The position numbers were made by a program, and so were the translations under genes. Under the pieces are notes generated by a model. That model did not search any database, had not been told where the DNA came from, and saw only the letters and a list, made by a program, of their open reading frames with translations. Positions 45,942-61,870 of a stretch of 64,000 bases of DNA are shown here, one piece after another. Origin of the DNA: Coenobita brevimanus (Eukaryota > Arthropoda > Malacostraca > Decapoda > Coenobitidae); contig CM064713.1 of NCBI GenBank assembly GCA_032717465.1, forward strand, positions 9,912,004 to 9,976,003, given 5' to 3'. The first letter of the stretch is position 1. Every line of letters begins with the position of its first letter.

Positions 45942-47075
45942 CGGGTGCCTGAGAATTTTAGAGGAATGAGGTGGAGAAATGAGGTGCTCAGCACAGTTAA
46001 ACAGGGATTTTTCCTTTCGTTTCAGTTGGCTTTCTATGCCTGAATTACTAAATGAAGGTAAATTATGAAATATAATAACTGAATGACGAATTGGTAATAG
46101 GGTCTGGCTAATGGTTGTTTGGTCCAAGGTGTGCAGTGGTGAGCCTAATTCCAGGCAACGGTCGCTCTTAAAAGTTGGATATTTTAGGTCCCACTTATTT
46201 TAAATATTTTCATGTATGTTTACAGTACGTGTATGCCCCTATGGACCTATTTTCATCCCGTGAATATTTTTTTCAATGGACATTTTCACCACTCGGAGCA
46301 CAATGGATCTATTTTCCTTAATGACTTTTTTTTTTTCAAAGTCTCCTTCGTTTCTACGTAACCTATTTTCCCACGAACAAAGTTTCCCCATTGATGTATT
46401 TTCTCCCCACGGACCAATTTTTCCGTCGACCTTGAATCTCTCCATGGATACAGGTTTCCTACATGGTCGGATACCCATGGATGTATTTTTCATAAAAACC
46501 TATTTTCCCCATAAATCTGTTATCCGACGTGGTTATACCACCCACTGATGGGTGCAGTTGAAACAGAGACCTCTTAACCAAGATACGTATTGCACGATCG
46601 ACCTGTTGTAACCCACTGGATATATATATACCTACTTCAGCATAATTCCAGAATAATATCCCCTGTGTACCGATTTTCCGCACACTAAACTCTTCCCAAC
46701 TCGGACATTAACTCATATCACCTAGTCCCAGTGGCCTGTTTTTCCACAATCCGTCCATCCACCTACACACCCACCCATCAACGCACATACCCACACCCTT
46801 ACTCAATACAGAATGTCTCAAAAGTAGGACGACACAAACCCGTCTCTAGCCTTGTCCAACAGGTACCCCCACCACCCACACCACTTAAACAATGCACGAA
46901 CCCTACTCCACCCCATTTAACCAGCTCAACAACCCTTTCTCTCCCTCTCGCCCACCCACTCCACCTAATCCGCCTGTGAAACAACCAGCCTACACTAACC
47001 AATCCACCCACCCAGTCACCAACCGACCAACCCTCATACCATGCTCCACAAGTCAGATACTTGCAACTCAACACA

Positions 47076-47132
<57 letters not shown>

Positions 47133-47810
47133 GCGGGGTGGATTTCCTTACACGAAAGATGAGTCTCACCGCTTAACTCAGTTTGTCGGTAGAAAATAGT
47201 ACTGGGTATTTACAGGGAGTTTGCCAGGCAGTAGATAAGGGGCTTCATTCCGGCTATATACACATGATTTTATGCGATACTAGTAAATAAGGTGCTCGAG
47301 CTAAACAGGGAATTTTTCCTTTGGCTGATGATGGAGTTCAATCCCAGGATAACGTCTCGTCGGGCATAATGAAAGATGGGTTTTATTCTGGGTAACGCCA
47401 TTTGACTTTGTCATAATTTGGCAGGCCGCGAAACTTCTGTTTAATGCCTTATGTTCGATTTTATTTTTCTCTCTGGTGGTTGGCACCTGGAGAATTTTGG
47501 CAAACTCATGAGTATTTTTCTAATCAACTGGATAGCTCTCTCTGGACAGAGAGGCAAATTAATTTCTTAAGCACAGTTTTTTGTTAAATCAAGAGCATTT
47601 ATCTCCTAATTCATTAATCCAACGAGAGCAATCCTAAAAATAAAAAAATTATCACAAAGCAATGCAAGTTCTAGTGACATGGAAGAAATATTCACACTGT
47701 GGCCTGTGTTCAGTGGATTACAGGAATCCAGGATTTCTCATCCCTTGCATTTTCCTTTGCCGGTCTGCCTCCACCTCATTATTCCAAAATTCACAGGCGC
47801 CCACCATATA

Positions 47811-47901
<91 letters not shown>

Positions 47902-48236
47902 GTTATCAAATGAATGTTTCGAACTTGCTCACTCTGTGTTCGCTGGTTCAAACCTACAGGAAGTCGTGGAGTAGAACCAAATATACATATTTTTCACTTG
48001 CTTGGCTCTATAAGAGAAAAGTTATTAAATAATCAGTATGATATATTCGTGTCATCAGAGTCAAACCTTCAAAGTAAATAGTACTATTGCTTTATCCATT
48101 AGTACAAGCCCAAAGCTTAAAGGATATTTTTCGACAGAAATGCATAGAAGGCAACTTCAGTGCTCTTAATGCGACGCTGCCACATACACGGGTTGGCAGG
48201 ACGAGGGTGGCTAAGAACTCCTGACCGCAATAGTAC
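45556..48236. repeat. 2.7-kb inverted-repeat segment, unit 4
   Basis: Arms 45,556-45,976 and 47,769-48,236. (GA)n is at 45,896-45,938, (CT)n at 47,812-47,899 and (AC)n at about 47,076-47,128. Confidence 0.75.
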
Positions 48237-48419
48237 ATGTATTATACCGTGTGCTAAGTGTGACTGTGAATTGTGGTGTCAAAGGCTAAATCTGTGTCCC
48301 TGTCTCCTGTATATCAAATATCGCTCTGTGTTGTATTGTAACGGTGTAGAATTAAAGCAATAGATGTGTTAAGGTATACTGCCTGGTTTTTATGTCCTGT
48401 TCCTTTGTGGGTGATAAAC

Positions 48420-48516
48420 TTCCGGTCCGGAAAGAGGACCCCACTCAGTCGCTAGTGTTTTTAGGACGAGGAGTCGACCTAAAAACACTCAGCATAACAC
48501 TGGTGGCAAGCGGTGG
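48420..48516 (+). promoter_or_regulatory. U5-like hairpins and primer-binding site, unit 4
   Basis: Both hairpins and TGGTGGCAAGCGGTGG (48,501-48,516) are intact. Confidence 0.55.
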
Positions 48517-48564
48517 TTCTGGATCCGAATAAAGCACGGAGGAACGATAAAGGAAACTTGCACA

Positions 48565-49450
48565 ATGGCAGCCAAACCGCACATTCAGTTGCCAATATTC
48601 AACCCGGACCAATGTGACATTGATGCGCATTTAGATATGGTTAATCCCCTCTTAGACATAGGGTTCGACTCGGACAAAGAAAAGATTACAGTCACAGTGG
48701 TACCTAACCTGGGTAAAATAATCGCCACTGTCGCACCAAAAATCGTCCCAGAACTGACATGGGACCAATTCTCTCAAATTGTAAGACAGGCTTTCATGCC
48801 TTCCATTGGCACAGTTGTCGCTCTCTCTCAACTCGACGCCCTCACCTACGACGGTAACCTAGACGACACTTTCGTCCAGGCTCGCGCCTCGTCAACGCCG
48901 CTTATCACGAGGCAGCAACAAATACTCTGGATATACACACATTGAACGCCCTGCTGAGGATTCTCCCTATCACAGTCAGGGAGCATTTCTCCATCTATGA
49001 TCCCTCAGGGAACATGTACCAGGACCTGCAACTCGTCCGACGTCTCCTCGCCTCCCGTCCCATGCCACAACCTCTTCACGCGGTGACAAGATTCCCCCAA
49101 ACCAGAACCCCCCACCAAAACCAAAGCCGCCGCCTCACCAGTCACCCACGGAGCCGCCTCCTACTGTGCCCAGGGCTTACCCGCAAAAGAAACGCCCCAA
49201 CCCCAGGGATCAAGGCAACCTCATTATCATTAATCCTTGGGAGTTCACGGCCTGCAGTCACACCTGCCCCCTGCACGACATAAGAAAGCAGCTCAAGGCA
49301 AGCAGGAGCAGGAACTTTCACCAAGGGCGTAAGAAGGTCTCCTCCTTGGACGACGACGCCCCGGAAGACGATGCGCTGCCACTAGCCTACCCAGGACCGG
49401 ACGACGAGGAACACGACGACCACGCCCAACCTCAGCAGATGGATTTTTAG
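48565..49450 (+). pseudogene. gag: Gag-like protein, unit 4 (frameshifted)
   Basis: Shares the GTG insertion and both one-base deletions with unit 3. It has many private substitutions in the middle (STPLITRQQQILW in the shifted frame) and a shifted-frame TGA at 48,943-48,945. The acidic C-terminal frame 49,166-49,450 is open. Confidence 0.75.
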
Positions 49451-49484
49451 GCCCGCCCCCGCACCTCCCCACGGTGGCGGGGGC
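49443..49484 (+). promoter_or_regulatory. gag-pro -1 frameshift signal, unit 4
   Basis: Identical to the other units. Confidence 0.6.
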
Positions 49485-49902
49485 CACCTCACACAACTAC
49501 AGACCCCCAGTCTATGACAAGATTTGGCTGAACGGGGTCAAGGCGAGACTACTGGTAGACACGGGACCAGCCAGGTCATGCCTCTACTCCCACTTCTACT
49601 CCCGCCACACCTCTGCTTTCGGCCCTCTTCTCCCCACCTCAGCCAACCTCGTAGACGCGGGGGATGGCCCCCTACCCATCCGTGGGGAAACCCGGGCCCT
49701 TCAAACCAGCACTCACCAACGAGTGTCCAACAACCATCCCTTCACCATATTTGATTCCACATGCAATCAATATGATGGATACCTTGGGCTGGACCTCCTC
49801 CAAAAACTCCACGCAACCATCGATTGTCTTCAGCGTCGCCTCCACTTCAGTCCAGCCCACCCCAACCAAGCATCAATCAACAAAGGAAAAAAAAAATCTT
49901 GA
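49474..49902 (+). CDS. pro: retroviral-type aspartic protease, unit 4
   Basis: 142 open codons with VDTGPARS. Ten A follow it, as in unit 1, so a slip would be needed to leave the frame. Confidence 0.7.
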   Translation: MAGATSHNYRPPVYDKIWLNGVKARLLVDTGPARSCLYSHFYSRHTSAFGPLLPTSANLVDAGDGPLPIRGETRALQTSTHQRVSNNHPFTIFDSTCNQYDGYLGLDLLQKLHATIDCLQRRLHFSPAHPNQASINKGKKKS

Positions 49903-50126
49903 AAAAAGAAAAACAACACCACCTCCCCCACACCACCCTCACACACACACTCCCCGGACACTCACCTGCCCCAACCCACCTGTACATGTAACCCCACCCC
50001 GACCTCACTCAATGCCTCATTTCATCCCCCTCCATCCCCAGCGCCCACTCCACTTCTACTGGCCCCCTCTCCATCTTTTCCTGCCACTATCGTTTCTACA
50101 ATCACCATTCCACCCCACCACGAAGC

Positions 50127-51951
50127 TTGGGTGAAATTGAACAGACCCTCAGCTACCTCCGTTTTTTTTCACCATCCTTACCCACCGGACCCCTCTCGTC
50201 CTGTTTAGTGTCCCCCACCTTCCTTCCCCCCTATGCCCAAAAGATCCATATCGCAAACCTTGCCACAACACTACTAACTCTACCGCGAGGACTCATCATT
50301 GGAGACACGGAAGAAGCCGGACTATGCCAAGCACCACCCCCTAATCACCCCACTCTCCCCGACCTACCATCACATCTATCCCCTCCCCAAACCAACAGCC
50401 TCCGACTACTACTCCTGGACTTTCAGGACCTATTCTCCGGCCCAACAGACCTTGGCCACACTCCTTATCTCAGCCACGAGATACATACTACCGGACCTCC
50501 CATTCCCCAACCATCACGCCGGAAAAATCCTAAACAAAGGGCAAAAGAAGACGGGCAGGTCCAGGATATGCTTGATGCCGGTGTCATCTCCAACTCCACT
50601 AGCCCGTGGTCCTCACCTGTTGTACTCGTGCGTATACAAGACGGAACCATGCACTTGTGCGTCGACTACCGCAGGGTGAACGACATTACCATCAAAGACG
50701 CTACGCCCCTACCCAGGATCGACGACTCTCTTGACTCCCTGCACGGATCGACATGGTTCTCTACCCTAGACCTGCAATCAGGCTATTGGCAGGTCCCCGT
50801 CCACCCAGACGATAAACACAGGACCGCCTTCTCAACATCGAACGGGAAGCATCACGAATTTAATGTCCTTCCCTTCGGACTCTGCAACGCCCCCGCCACA
50901 TTTTCCCGCCTCATGGAATCTGTTCTGAGCGGGCTGACCTGGGAGACCTGTTTGGCTTACCTGGATGATGTCATCGTCTTCAGTCACACCTAGGCCGACC
51001 ACCTCCACCGCCTCAAACAGGTGTTCCAATGCATACGCCAGGCTGGGCTCAAGCTCAAGCAAACAAAGTGTGTCCTGGCCGAACGATCAGTCTCCTTCCT
51101 TGCACACCTGATCAATGCCGAAGGCATCTCTCCTGACCCCGACAAGCTACGTGCGATCGCCGACATCCCCCTACCTCGCGACGTACACGAAACCAGAGCC
51201 TTCGTAGGCCTAACTTCATATTAAAGGCGTTTTGTAAAAGGATTTGCAGACATCGCCAAACCTCTACACGACCTGACAAAAAAAGGCGAACCATTCATAT
51301 GGACAGAACCAAGAAAAACCGCATTCACCACCCTCAAGTCCAAGCTGACCTCTGCCCCCGTTGTCGCATTCCCAGATTACAACCTTCCCTTCCGTCTATA
51401 TACCGACGTCTCACTCATCGCCATAGGGGCTGTCCTTTGCCCAAGTGCAAGACAGCCGCGAGCATATCATCGCCTGTGCCAGCCGCACCCTAAATCCTGC
51501 GGAAAGAAATTACGCGGCCACCAAACGCGAGTGCCTCGGAATCATCTGGTCCCTCGATTACTTCTGTTCATACATCTCAGGCACCCACGTCATTGTCATT
51601 ACTGACCACCAGTCCCTACAGTGGTTACGCCAATCCAACACCACCAACGCACAACTCATATGATGGCGAGAAGCACTCGAGGAGTATGACTTTGAGATAT
51701 CATACCGACCAGGCAAGCTCCACACGAATGCCAACGCCCTTTCCCGTCTACCCATCAATGCCATTTCCACGGAACCAGACCTTATCCAAATGTGGCACAA
51801 TAAACAACGCAGTACCTGGATCCTGCCGAGCACATTTGCCAAACTCCACCTTCACGGCGATCACCTGCTCGATACCAACGGCCAAATCGTCCTAAGCCCA
51901 CGACAGCATGCTGCACCTTCACGCCAACAATGGCATCCACCTGGGGACTAA
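50127..51951 (+). pseudogene. pol: reverse transcriptase and RNase H, unit 4
   Basis: RT is open to TAG at 50,991-50,993, with YLDD and LPFGLCNAPATF. Then come TAA at 51,222-51,224, the one-base T insertion near 51,436 and TGA at 51,661-51,663. NANALSR is present. It shares a 3-base deletion before the RT core (LFSGPTD) with units 3 and 5. Confidence 0.85.
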
Positions 51952-53464
51952 GAAACTCTTACATGTCTTCAGTGATATGTACTGGACGCCTAACCCATCC
52001 ACCATTGCCAAGAACATCATACAATCCCGCCGCGCCTGTGCTTTGGGGAAGGACATCACTCGCACACCCGGCCCTTCAGGAAAGCTAACAGCACAGAAAC
52101 CTTGGCAATTGCTTTCCCTAGATGTCATCGGCCCCCTCACACCCAAAACAGGGTACAAGTACATTATCACATTCGTGGATGTGTATTCAAAGTTCATCAT
52201 CGCATGCCCCGCCAAAGATCACAGCACGGTATCTGTTGCCGACGCCCCAACTCACCACATCTTCCCGTGTTTTAGCATTCCCCAAGCACTGCACTCGTAT
52301 AATGCCCCAGAATTCACTGGCAAAATCTGGGAAGAACTGGCGAATATATTCGGGTATCATATCTCCCACTCATCCCTCTACTGGCCCCAAGGTATCAGCA
52401 TCTGCGAGAGGAGCCATCGCTCCCTCATGAATCAGGTCCGCACATGCATCATGCAAACAGGAAACGATGATTCGCCTGCCCATGTCAAGATTGTCCAATG
52501 GGGCCTCAATACATGCCCACGAGAGGACGGGATAACCCCCGATGAGCGAGTTTTAGGGGAATCCCCGCTCCTCCTACCCCTCCACCACCACCTCCACCCA
52601 CCCACCTCGCCCTCCATCACTGACCCTCTCCACTACCTCAAACGCCCCCTTCCCCACCCACAAACCCAGCAGGACCTGACACCCGACACCAACCACTCCA
52701 ACCCATACAAACCTGGCCAGTTCATAGTTGTAGCACACCTTCCCGCCCCCAGCAAGACCTCCCCCCGGTTCAATGGCCCCTTCAAAATAATCCGAGTCCC
52801 TAACCCCTACCAAGTAATCATTGACCAAAAAAGACAGCAACGCACGTATCAAAATCGCCACGTGCGACCCTTCCACCCACCCAACAATGACCACCCCCAC
52901 ACCTTTGCGCCCCGCACCTCTTCCCGCACACCTGTCCACAAAGAGCCTTCCGACAATTACCCCCCAGACTCCTACTCTTACACCTTCTCACCCCCACCCT
53001 CCATCTCACAGACGACCACGCCGCCTCCCAACACACCAGATCCACCATCTCCACCGCCTACACCACTGCCACCGCCCAATGCCACCACCTCCTCACCACC
53101 AACCACTCACCTCTCTACCACCTGTCTACCCACCAACTCCCACACCACACCACACCACACTCCAGCCCAACACGCACAGACACCACCCGCCAAACCTCAC
53201 CCCCAATCCCCCATGACCATTCTCATTATACGCGCCACACCGCATCCCCACCCGCCTCCCCCCTTCACGGCCGCACACCCTCACCACCACCACGTGCACA
53301 ACCACCCTCACCACCCACACCCACACTCACTACCACCACCACCACCAGGTCAGGACGCCTTTCACGCCCACCCTCCAGATACACTCCAACACCACCTCCC
53401 ATCGCACACCCACCCCGCCACCCACCACCACAAAACCCCCCTACCCCAAATACTTGCCCCATAA
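51908..53464 (+). pseudogene. pol: integrase, unit 4
   Basis: 518 open codons, SRRAC and SYNAPEF. Private change VLGESPLLLPLHHH after the core. Confidence 0.85.
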
Positions 53465-54514
53465 ACCTCCCTCTCCACCAAGCACGATGGAATCCTCCCA
53501 AATCCCAATTCCCCAAAGTACAACGCTCCTCCCACCGACCCATCCCCCATAAAAGCACCAATCTCCCGTCACTCTCCAGCATTCAGCTTCTATCTCCTCA
53601 CCAGGCACCATTCCCCGAGATGAACATTTCCAGAGTGCACTGGCTACCCCACGACCGCCCACATGTCAGGATTCGGGAGACCCACCACCTTCTCCGCCTC
53701 CTACGCCGGACCGACCACCCATCCTTCCTCCGGCTCACTCTCAACCCTCATCGGGAGCCAAACACCATCACCTACCACTGGACCAGCCTCCTACAACACC
53801 TCACCCCGGCCCACCAGACATCCACCACCACGACATACCACCTCCAGTCACGGGGTCGTGACTTTTCTACCACAGAGGGTGGTAAGATACCCACCGCCGG
53901 ACCCCCCACCCCACCACCGGGCCGCTACCACACCACCACCAAAGGAGGACACAACGGTGGGGCTAGTGACCAAAGTCAAGAGGGTCACCGGGACACTACT
54001 GTCCTGAGTCCCTTTTCCCCGCAACTACCCCAACACCAGGTGACCGGAACAAGGCAACGACCTTGCGAGCAGGACAGCTATCGCCAGAATTGGGGTGGGA
54101 CTAAACAAGATTCAGTCCCAGGTAACACCGTGTCGACGGCCACTGTTACCACTTCAAGGGCAGCAGGCCCAAGGCTACGGCCAGAAGTGTGCACCAGGGT
54201 AAGGAGACCCTCAGCTACGGCCTTAGTGTACACCGGAGAGAGCGTTGCCTCTGTCCACCCCTCTCCTGCTTTTCCCTGCTACGGGAGCAACACCGCACCG
54301 ACGGCCACTGTACGTGGCGGGGAAGGAGCGGCCACTGTACGCCCTTCAGTTGCTCCTCGTACGACGGGTAGGCTTACGGCCACAGCCGCAGTACGTACCA
54401 GGGTAAGGCTACCCGAGGCTCCGGCTTCTGTACGTACCGTAGAGGACACGGACTCTGTGTATCCTTCCCCTGCCCTTTCCCCCTGTGGGAGCCCTTCGTC
54501 ACCATCCGGGAGTG
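53465..54514 (+). other. GC-rich 3' region, unit 4, left of the LINE
   Basis: Matches unit 3, with a deletion of about 20 bases near 53,900. The 456-codon frame is open here from 53,620 until it runs into the LINE poly(A). Confidence 0.5.
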
Positions 54515-57500
54515 TTTTTTTTTTTTTTTTTTATGCGAGGAAGAACGAACCAAAGGCTATGGCCCGCAGTAACAGTTCCCTCCAAGAGAAAAACAAAATA
54601 CAAGAGAGAGCGAAATTCAAGATCCGATCATTTTGAGATGCCTGGACACACTGCGTTTGAAAGACTGGAGATCATAGGCAGCAGGAAATACAAACAGAGG
54701 GAGACAGTTCCAGAGCTGACCTGTTGCATAAATGAAAGACTGGGAGTAACGGTTAACTCTTGCATTAGAGAGTTGGACAGAAAAGGGATGAGAGTTTGCT
54801 GCCAGACGGGTGCTACGCGCTCGTCGTAGAGGTGGAGGAATGCAAGCAGACAGTTCAGTGGAGCAGTGACCATTCAATTAGCGATAGAAAAGAGATAAAG
54901 ATGCAACAGTGCGGCGAAGAGACAGATTTTGAAGGGAGTCAGTAAGACGAGGAGAGTTAATGAGACGAAAAGCCTTTGACTCCACCCTATTGAGAAGAAC
55001 TGCATGTGGGGAGCCTCCCCACACATGAGAGTTGTACTCCACACAGGGGCGGATAAAACCTCTGTATAGAGTCAACAATTGTGCATGGGTAAAGAAAGAG
55101 CGGAGTCGGCTTAGCACACCCAATCTCTTGGAAGCAGATTTTACAAGAGATGTAATATGGTCTTTCCAAGATAAGTCCCGAGTAAATGAAACCCCAAGCA
55201 TGTTCAAGGATGATGCAGGATTAAGCTGAATATTATTAAACATTAATGGGTATACCTGTGGAAGATTTTGTCGGGTTGATAGGTGTAAGAACTGAGTCTT
55301 AGATGCATTAAAGACAACCATATTATTTTTACCCCAGTCAGTGATACGAGCCAAGTCAGACATTAGGTGTGCCATAGCCTCATCCCTTGTTTCTTGAAGT
55401 AACTGTTGAGATGGGCGTTGCGGGAACCGAATGGAAAGGTGAAGGGTGGAGTCATCAGCGTATGAGTGGATAGGGTTAGATGTACAGCTTAGAAGATCAT
55501 TGATGAATAAAAGGAAGAGAGTTGGTGATAGGACAGAGCCCTGAGGAACACCACTGTTGATAGATCTACGAGAAGAACGATGGCCGTCTACAACAGCGGC
55601 TATAGAACGACCAGAAAGGAAGCTAGCGATGAAGGCACAGATAGAAGGATAGAAACCGTAGGAGGGCAGTTTGGAAATTAAAGATTTATGCCAGACTCGA
55701 TCGAAAGACTTTGAGATGTCAAGTGCAATGGCAAAGCTTTCGCCAAAGTCCCGAAAGGAGGATGACCAGGAGTCTGAAAGGTAGGTGAGAAGATCGCCAG
55801 TGGAGCGTCCCTGACGGAACCCATACTGACGATCGGAAAGAAGGTTGTGATAGGAAAGATGCCTTAAAATTTTTCTATTAAGAATTGACTCGAAAACTTT
55901 TGAAATACAGGACGTTAAAGCAATTGGACGATAGTTGGAGGGTTGGGAGTGGTCACCCTTCTTTGGGACTGGCTGAATGAGAGCAAACTTCCAGCAAGAA
56001 GGAAAGGTACAAGTTGACAGACAAAGGCGAAAGAGTTTGCCTAGGCAGGGTGTAAGCACAGAAGCACAGTTCTTGAGAACAACAGGAGGGACCCCATCAG
56101 GCCCATATCCCTTGTTAGTGCTGAGGCCAGTGATGGCAGAAAATACATCAACTGAAGAAATTTTAATGTCAGCCATGAGGAAGTCAGAGGGGAGAAGTGA
56201 TGGAGGAACAGCACCGGAATCGTCTAAGGTGGAATTGGAGGAGAAAGTCTGTGCAAAGAGATCTGCTTTATCAGTAGAAGAAATAGCTACAGAACCATCA
56301 GAGTAGAATGGAGGAGGGAAGGATGATGAGGTAAAGTTGTTAGAAAGATTTTTGGCAAGGTGCCAGAAGGAGCGGGAAGAATTCGAGTTGGAGAGTTGAG
56401 AGCATTTAGTATGGATGAAATTATTTTTAGTAGAGCGAAGAACAGACTTAGCACGATTCCGGGCAGAAACGTAAAAGATGATGTGATTCAGGGGTGGGTT
56501 GGCTCCGGTACCTTTTGTAGGCCTTCTCCTTGTTGTGGACAGCATTAGAACAAGCGTGATTAAACCAAGGCTTTCTTGCGTTAGTCAAAGGATATGAGAA
56601 AGGAATGTATGCTTCCATACCCGAGAGAATAACCTCCGTAATGCGCAAGGCATACTCAGATGGCTCACGGCCATGGAAGCAATAATCATTCCAGGGAAAA
56701 TCAAAGAAGTACTGCCTGAGAGCCTCCCAGTTCGCGGCTCCAAAATGCCACAGACGACGTTTCCCTGGAGGGTCCACAGGCCGTACCGGAGTGATAGAAC
56801 AGATTAAGGTAAGAAGGTTGTGATCGGAGGAGCCCAACGGAGAGAAAAGATTAACAGAGTAAGCAGAAGGATTAGTTGTGAGGAAGAGGTCAAGTATGTT
56901 GGAGCTCTCTCCAAGGCGGTCAGGGATACGGGTAGGGTGCTGTACAAGTTGCTCTAGGTCATTAAGGATAAAAAAGATGTAGGCTTGTTCACCAGGTGGA
57001 TCCGTGAAAGGAGAGGAGAGCCAAAGGTGGTGGTGAACATTGAAATCCCCTAGAATGGAGATTTCAGAGAAATGAGAAATGGACAGAATGTGTTCCATCG
57101 TAGAAGTAAGATAGTCGAAGAATTTTTGATAGTCAGTAGAATTAGGGGATAAGTAAACAGCACAGATATATTTAGTCAGAGAATGACAGGAAAGCCGAAG
57201 CCAGAGTGTGGAGAATTCAGAAGAATCAAGTTCAGGAACACGAGAGCAAGATAAGTCGTTGCGTATGTATACACAACAGCCACCTTTGGCTTTGAAATGA
57301 GTATAGAGAAAGTAGGAGGATACAGAAAAGGGTTTGCTGTCGGTTGCCTCAGACAGCTGAGTCTCCGTCAGAAAAAGAAGGTGAGGTTTAGAGGAGGAGA
57401 GGTGGTGCTCAACAGAGCGAAAGTTAGATGAAAGGCCGCGAATGTTGCAGAAATGAAGAAGAAGAGAGTCAGACAGTGGTTCCAGGCACCTCGAGTCGTC

Positions 57501-57831
57501 ACCGGGAGAGGGGCAGATGGCGGGGGCATTTATGGTCCCCCCCCCGAGGGACTCCGAGGCTTGATTAGTAGACGCCATTTTTGTTGATTTTTGAATAGGA
57601 AGTGTAGTGTGTACTGTGCATGTAGTTTGGTGAAGATAGAGAAATTTGTACTGGAGAGCATGCTGGCCTACTCTCTGTGTAACTGAGACACTGAAAAAGT
57701 TCAGCAAAGGGGGATGGTCAGGAACTAGTCCTGAGGGCTGATGAAACGGGAGCTCGAGCTCTCCCTGTCATCAGCTTTCCATCCACCTCGGGAGTACTGC
57801 CCTGCTCGACTGGTGCTACAGCCTCGGAGGT
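54515..57831 (-). mobile_element. Jockey-like LINE inserted in unit 4
   Basis: Minus-strand element with an 18-base poly(A) (T-run 54,515-54,532) splitting GGGAGTG/TTGCCCC of the unit. It carries ORF2 only, so it is 5'-truncated or of an ORF2-only type. No clean target-site duplication was seen. At the right edge CGGAGGTGTCGCC occurs twice in a row, once possibly generated during insertion. The other units lack it, so it post-dates the array. Confidence 0.85.
54617..57707 (-). pseudogene. LINE ORF2: endonuclease and reverse transcriptase
   Basis: Endonuclease (57,540-56,800): [32 protein letters not shown]. Reverse transcriptase: NYRPIALTS, ALDISKSFDRVWH, GVPQGSVLSPTLF, SYADDSTLH. C-terminus: CVEYNSHVWGGSP, then INSPRLTDSLQ and a final WNCLP motif. 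One frameshift near 56,470 separates endonuclease from RT. One TAA near 54,878 cuts the last 85 residues, which remain open afterwards. Only two breaks in about 1000 codons suggest a young copy. The start is uncertain; an internal ATG at 57,578 is also possible. Confidence 0.85.
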
Positions 57832-58606
57832 GTCGCCCCGGAGGTGTCGCCAGAGTGGTGGCAAGGCCCGATACCGGACCTACGTCCTACGCCTGGGAAA
57901 TCTCTGTTCCTGCCAGACACCAGACGCAGACGATGCCGCAGCCCAACCCTGTCGGCGCCTCTCCCTATAGGTGACAGCAGTCCCAGGACCCCCAGGCCCG
58001 ACCAGCAGACTCCAGACGAGGCCAGCCCAGGCTCCCTCACCCTGCGGAGCCGCAGACGACAGGCCCGCCTCCTCCAGCTGTTTGGCCACAGTCCTGACAG
58101 CCACCTCTCAGGTCGAGGCCCCCAGACAGGAGGGCCTCCCTGCACCCCACCAACGAGGCTCCAGTACGAAGGCCTCCTCTCACGTCGAGGCCCCCAGACA
58201 GGAGGGCCTCCCTGCACCTCACCGACGACCAGGACCTGGGCAGTGACTCCCCTGCGGGCAGTGTATTGCCCCGTGCAGGCAGGGTCCCCCTAGGGCTCTC
58301 TCCTCACGCCCGTACTACAGAGTGAACTCTACCCAGAAAACACGGGTAAATAGTGACGTCCCTTGTACCGAGAACAAACCAGAGGAAATAACAGTGACCG
58401 AGTGAAGACCAGTGTAAAGCCAGTGACAGTGACTATTAGTTTATAAGAACCCGATACCCAGCAGAAGAGAAAATAACTTAAACCATCAGTAAGAGAACTG
58501 ATAGTAATTGTGTCAGTCCCCAAATAAAAGAACTTTCAGTAACTGTGAACGGAGACTAGGGTGCGCGTGCGAATCAAAACTTTGTGTAAGTGCCGCCGCG
58601 ACTAAG
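57832..58606 (+). other. GC-rich 3' region, unit 4, right of the LINE
   Basis: Resumes the unit sequence at GCCCCGGAGGTGTCGCC. Open to 58,293 in the frame of the unit 3 ORF. AATAAA is near 58,525. Confidence 0.5.
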
Positions 58607-58764
58607 TGACTACATCAAGTGTCGCGATCCGCACCCTGTCTTATTTATAGGATCATTCCCCCCACGGACTCTTAATCTTGTTTATTCCCCTTCCTTCCAA
58701 CTAAATATATATTCTGCCTACAGAAGAAATACGGGTATCGATACACATAGTTCATGACATTAGT

Positions 58765-61545
<2,781 letters not shown>

Positions 61546-61725
61546 ATGTATTATACCGTGTGCTAAGTGTGACTGTGAATTGTGGTGTCAAAGGCTAAAT
61601 CTGTGTCCCTGTCTCCTGTATATCAAATATCGCTGTGTTGTATTGTAACGGTGTAGAATTAAGGCAATAGATGTGTTAAGGTATACTGCCTGGTTTTTAT
61701 GTCCTGTTCCTTTGTGGGTGTAAAC

Positions 61726-61822
61726 TTCCGGTCCGGAAAGAGGACCCCGCTCAGTCGCCAGTGTTTTTAGGACGAGGAGTCGACCTAAAAACACTCAGCA
61801 TAACACTGGTGGCAAGCGGTGG
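61726..61822 (+). promoter_or_regulatory. U5-like hairpins and primer-binding site, unit 5
   Basis: Hairpins intact (large one 61,760-61,795). TGGTGGCAAGCGGTGG at 61,807-61,822. Confidence 0.55.
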
Positions 61823-61870
61823 TTCTGGATCCGAATAAAGCACGGAGGAACGATAAAGGAAACTTGCTCA

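Larger units (their letters stand above)
45398..58606 (+). mobile_element. array unit 4 (gypsy-type), interrupted by a LINE
   Basis: About 9.9 kb of unit sequence plus 3.3 kb of inserted LINE (54,515-57,831) in its 3' region. Confidence 0.85.
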
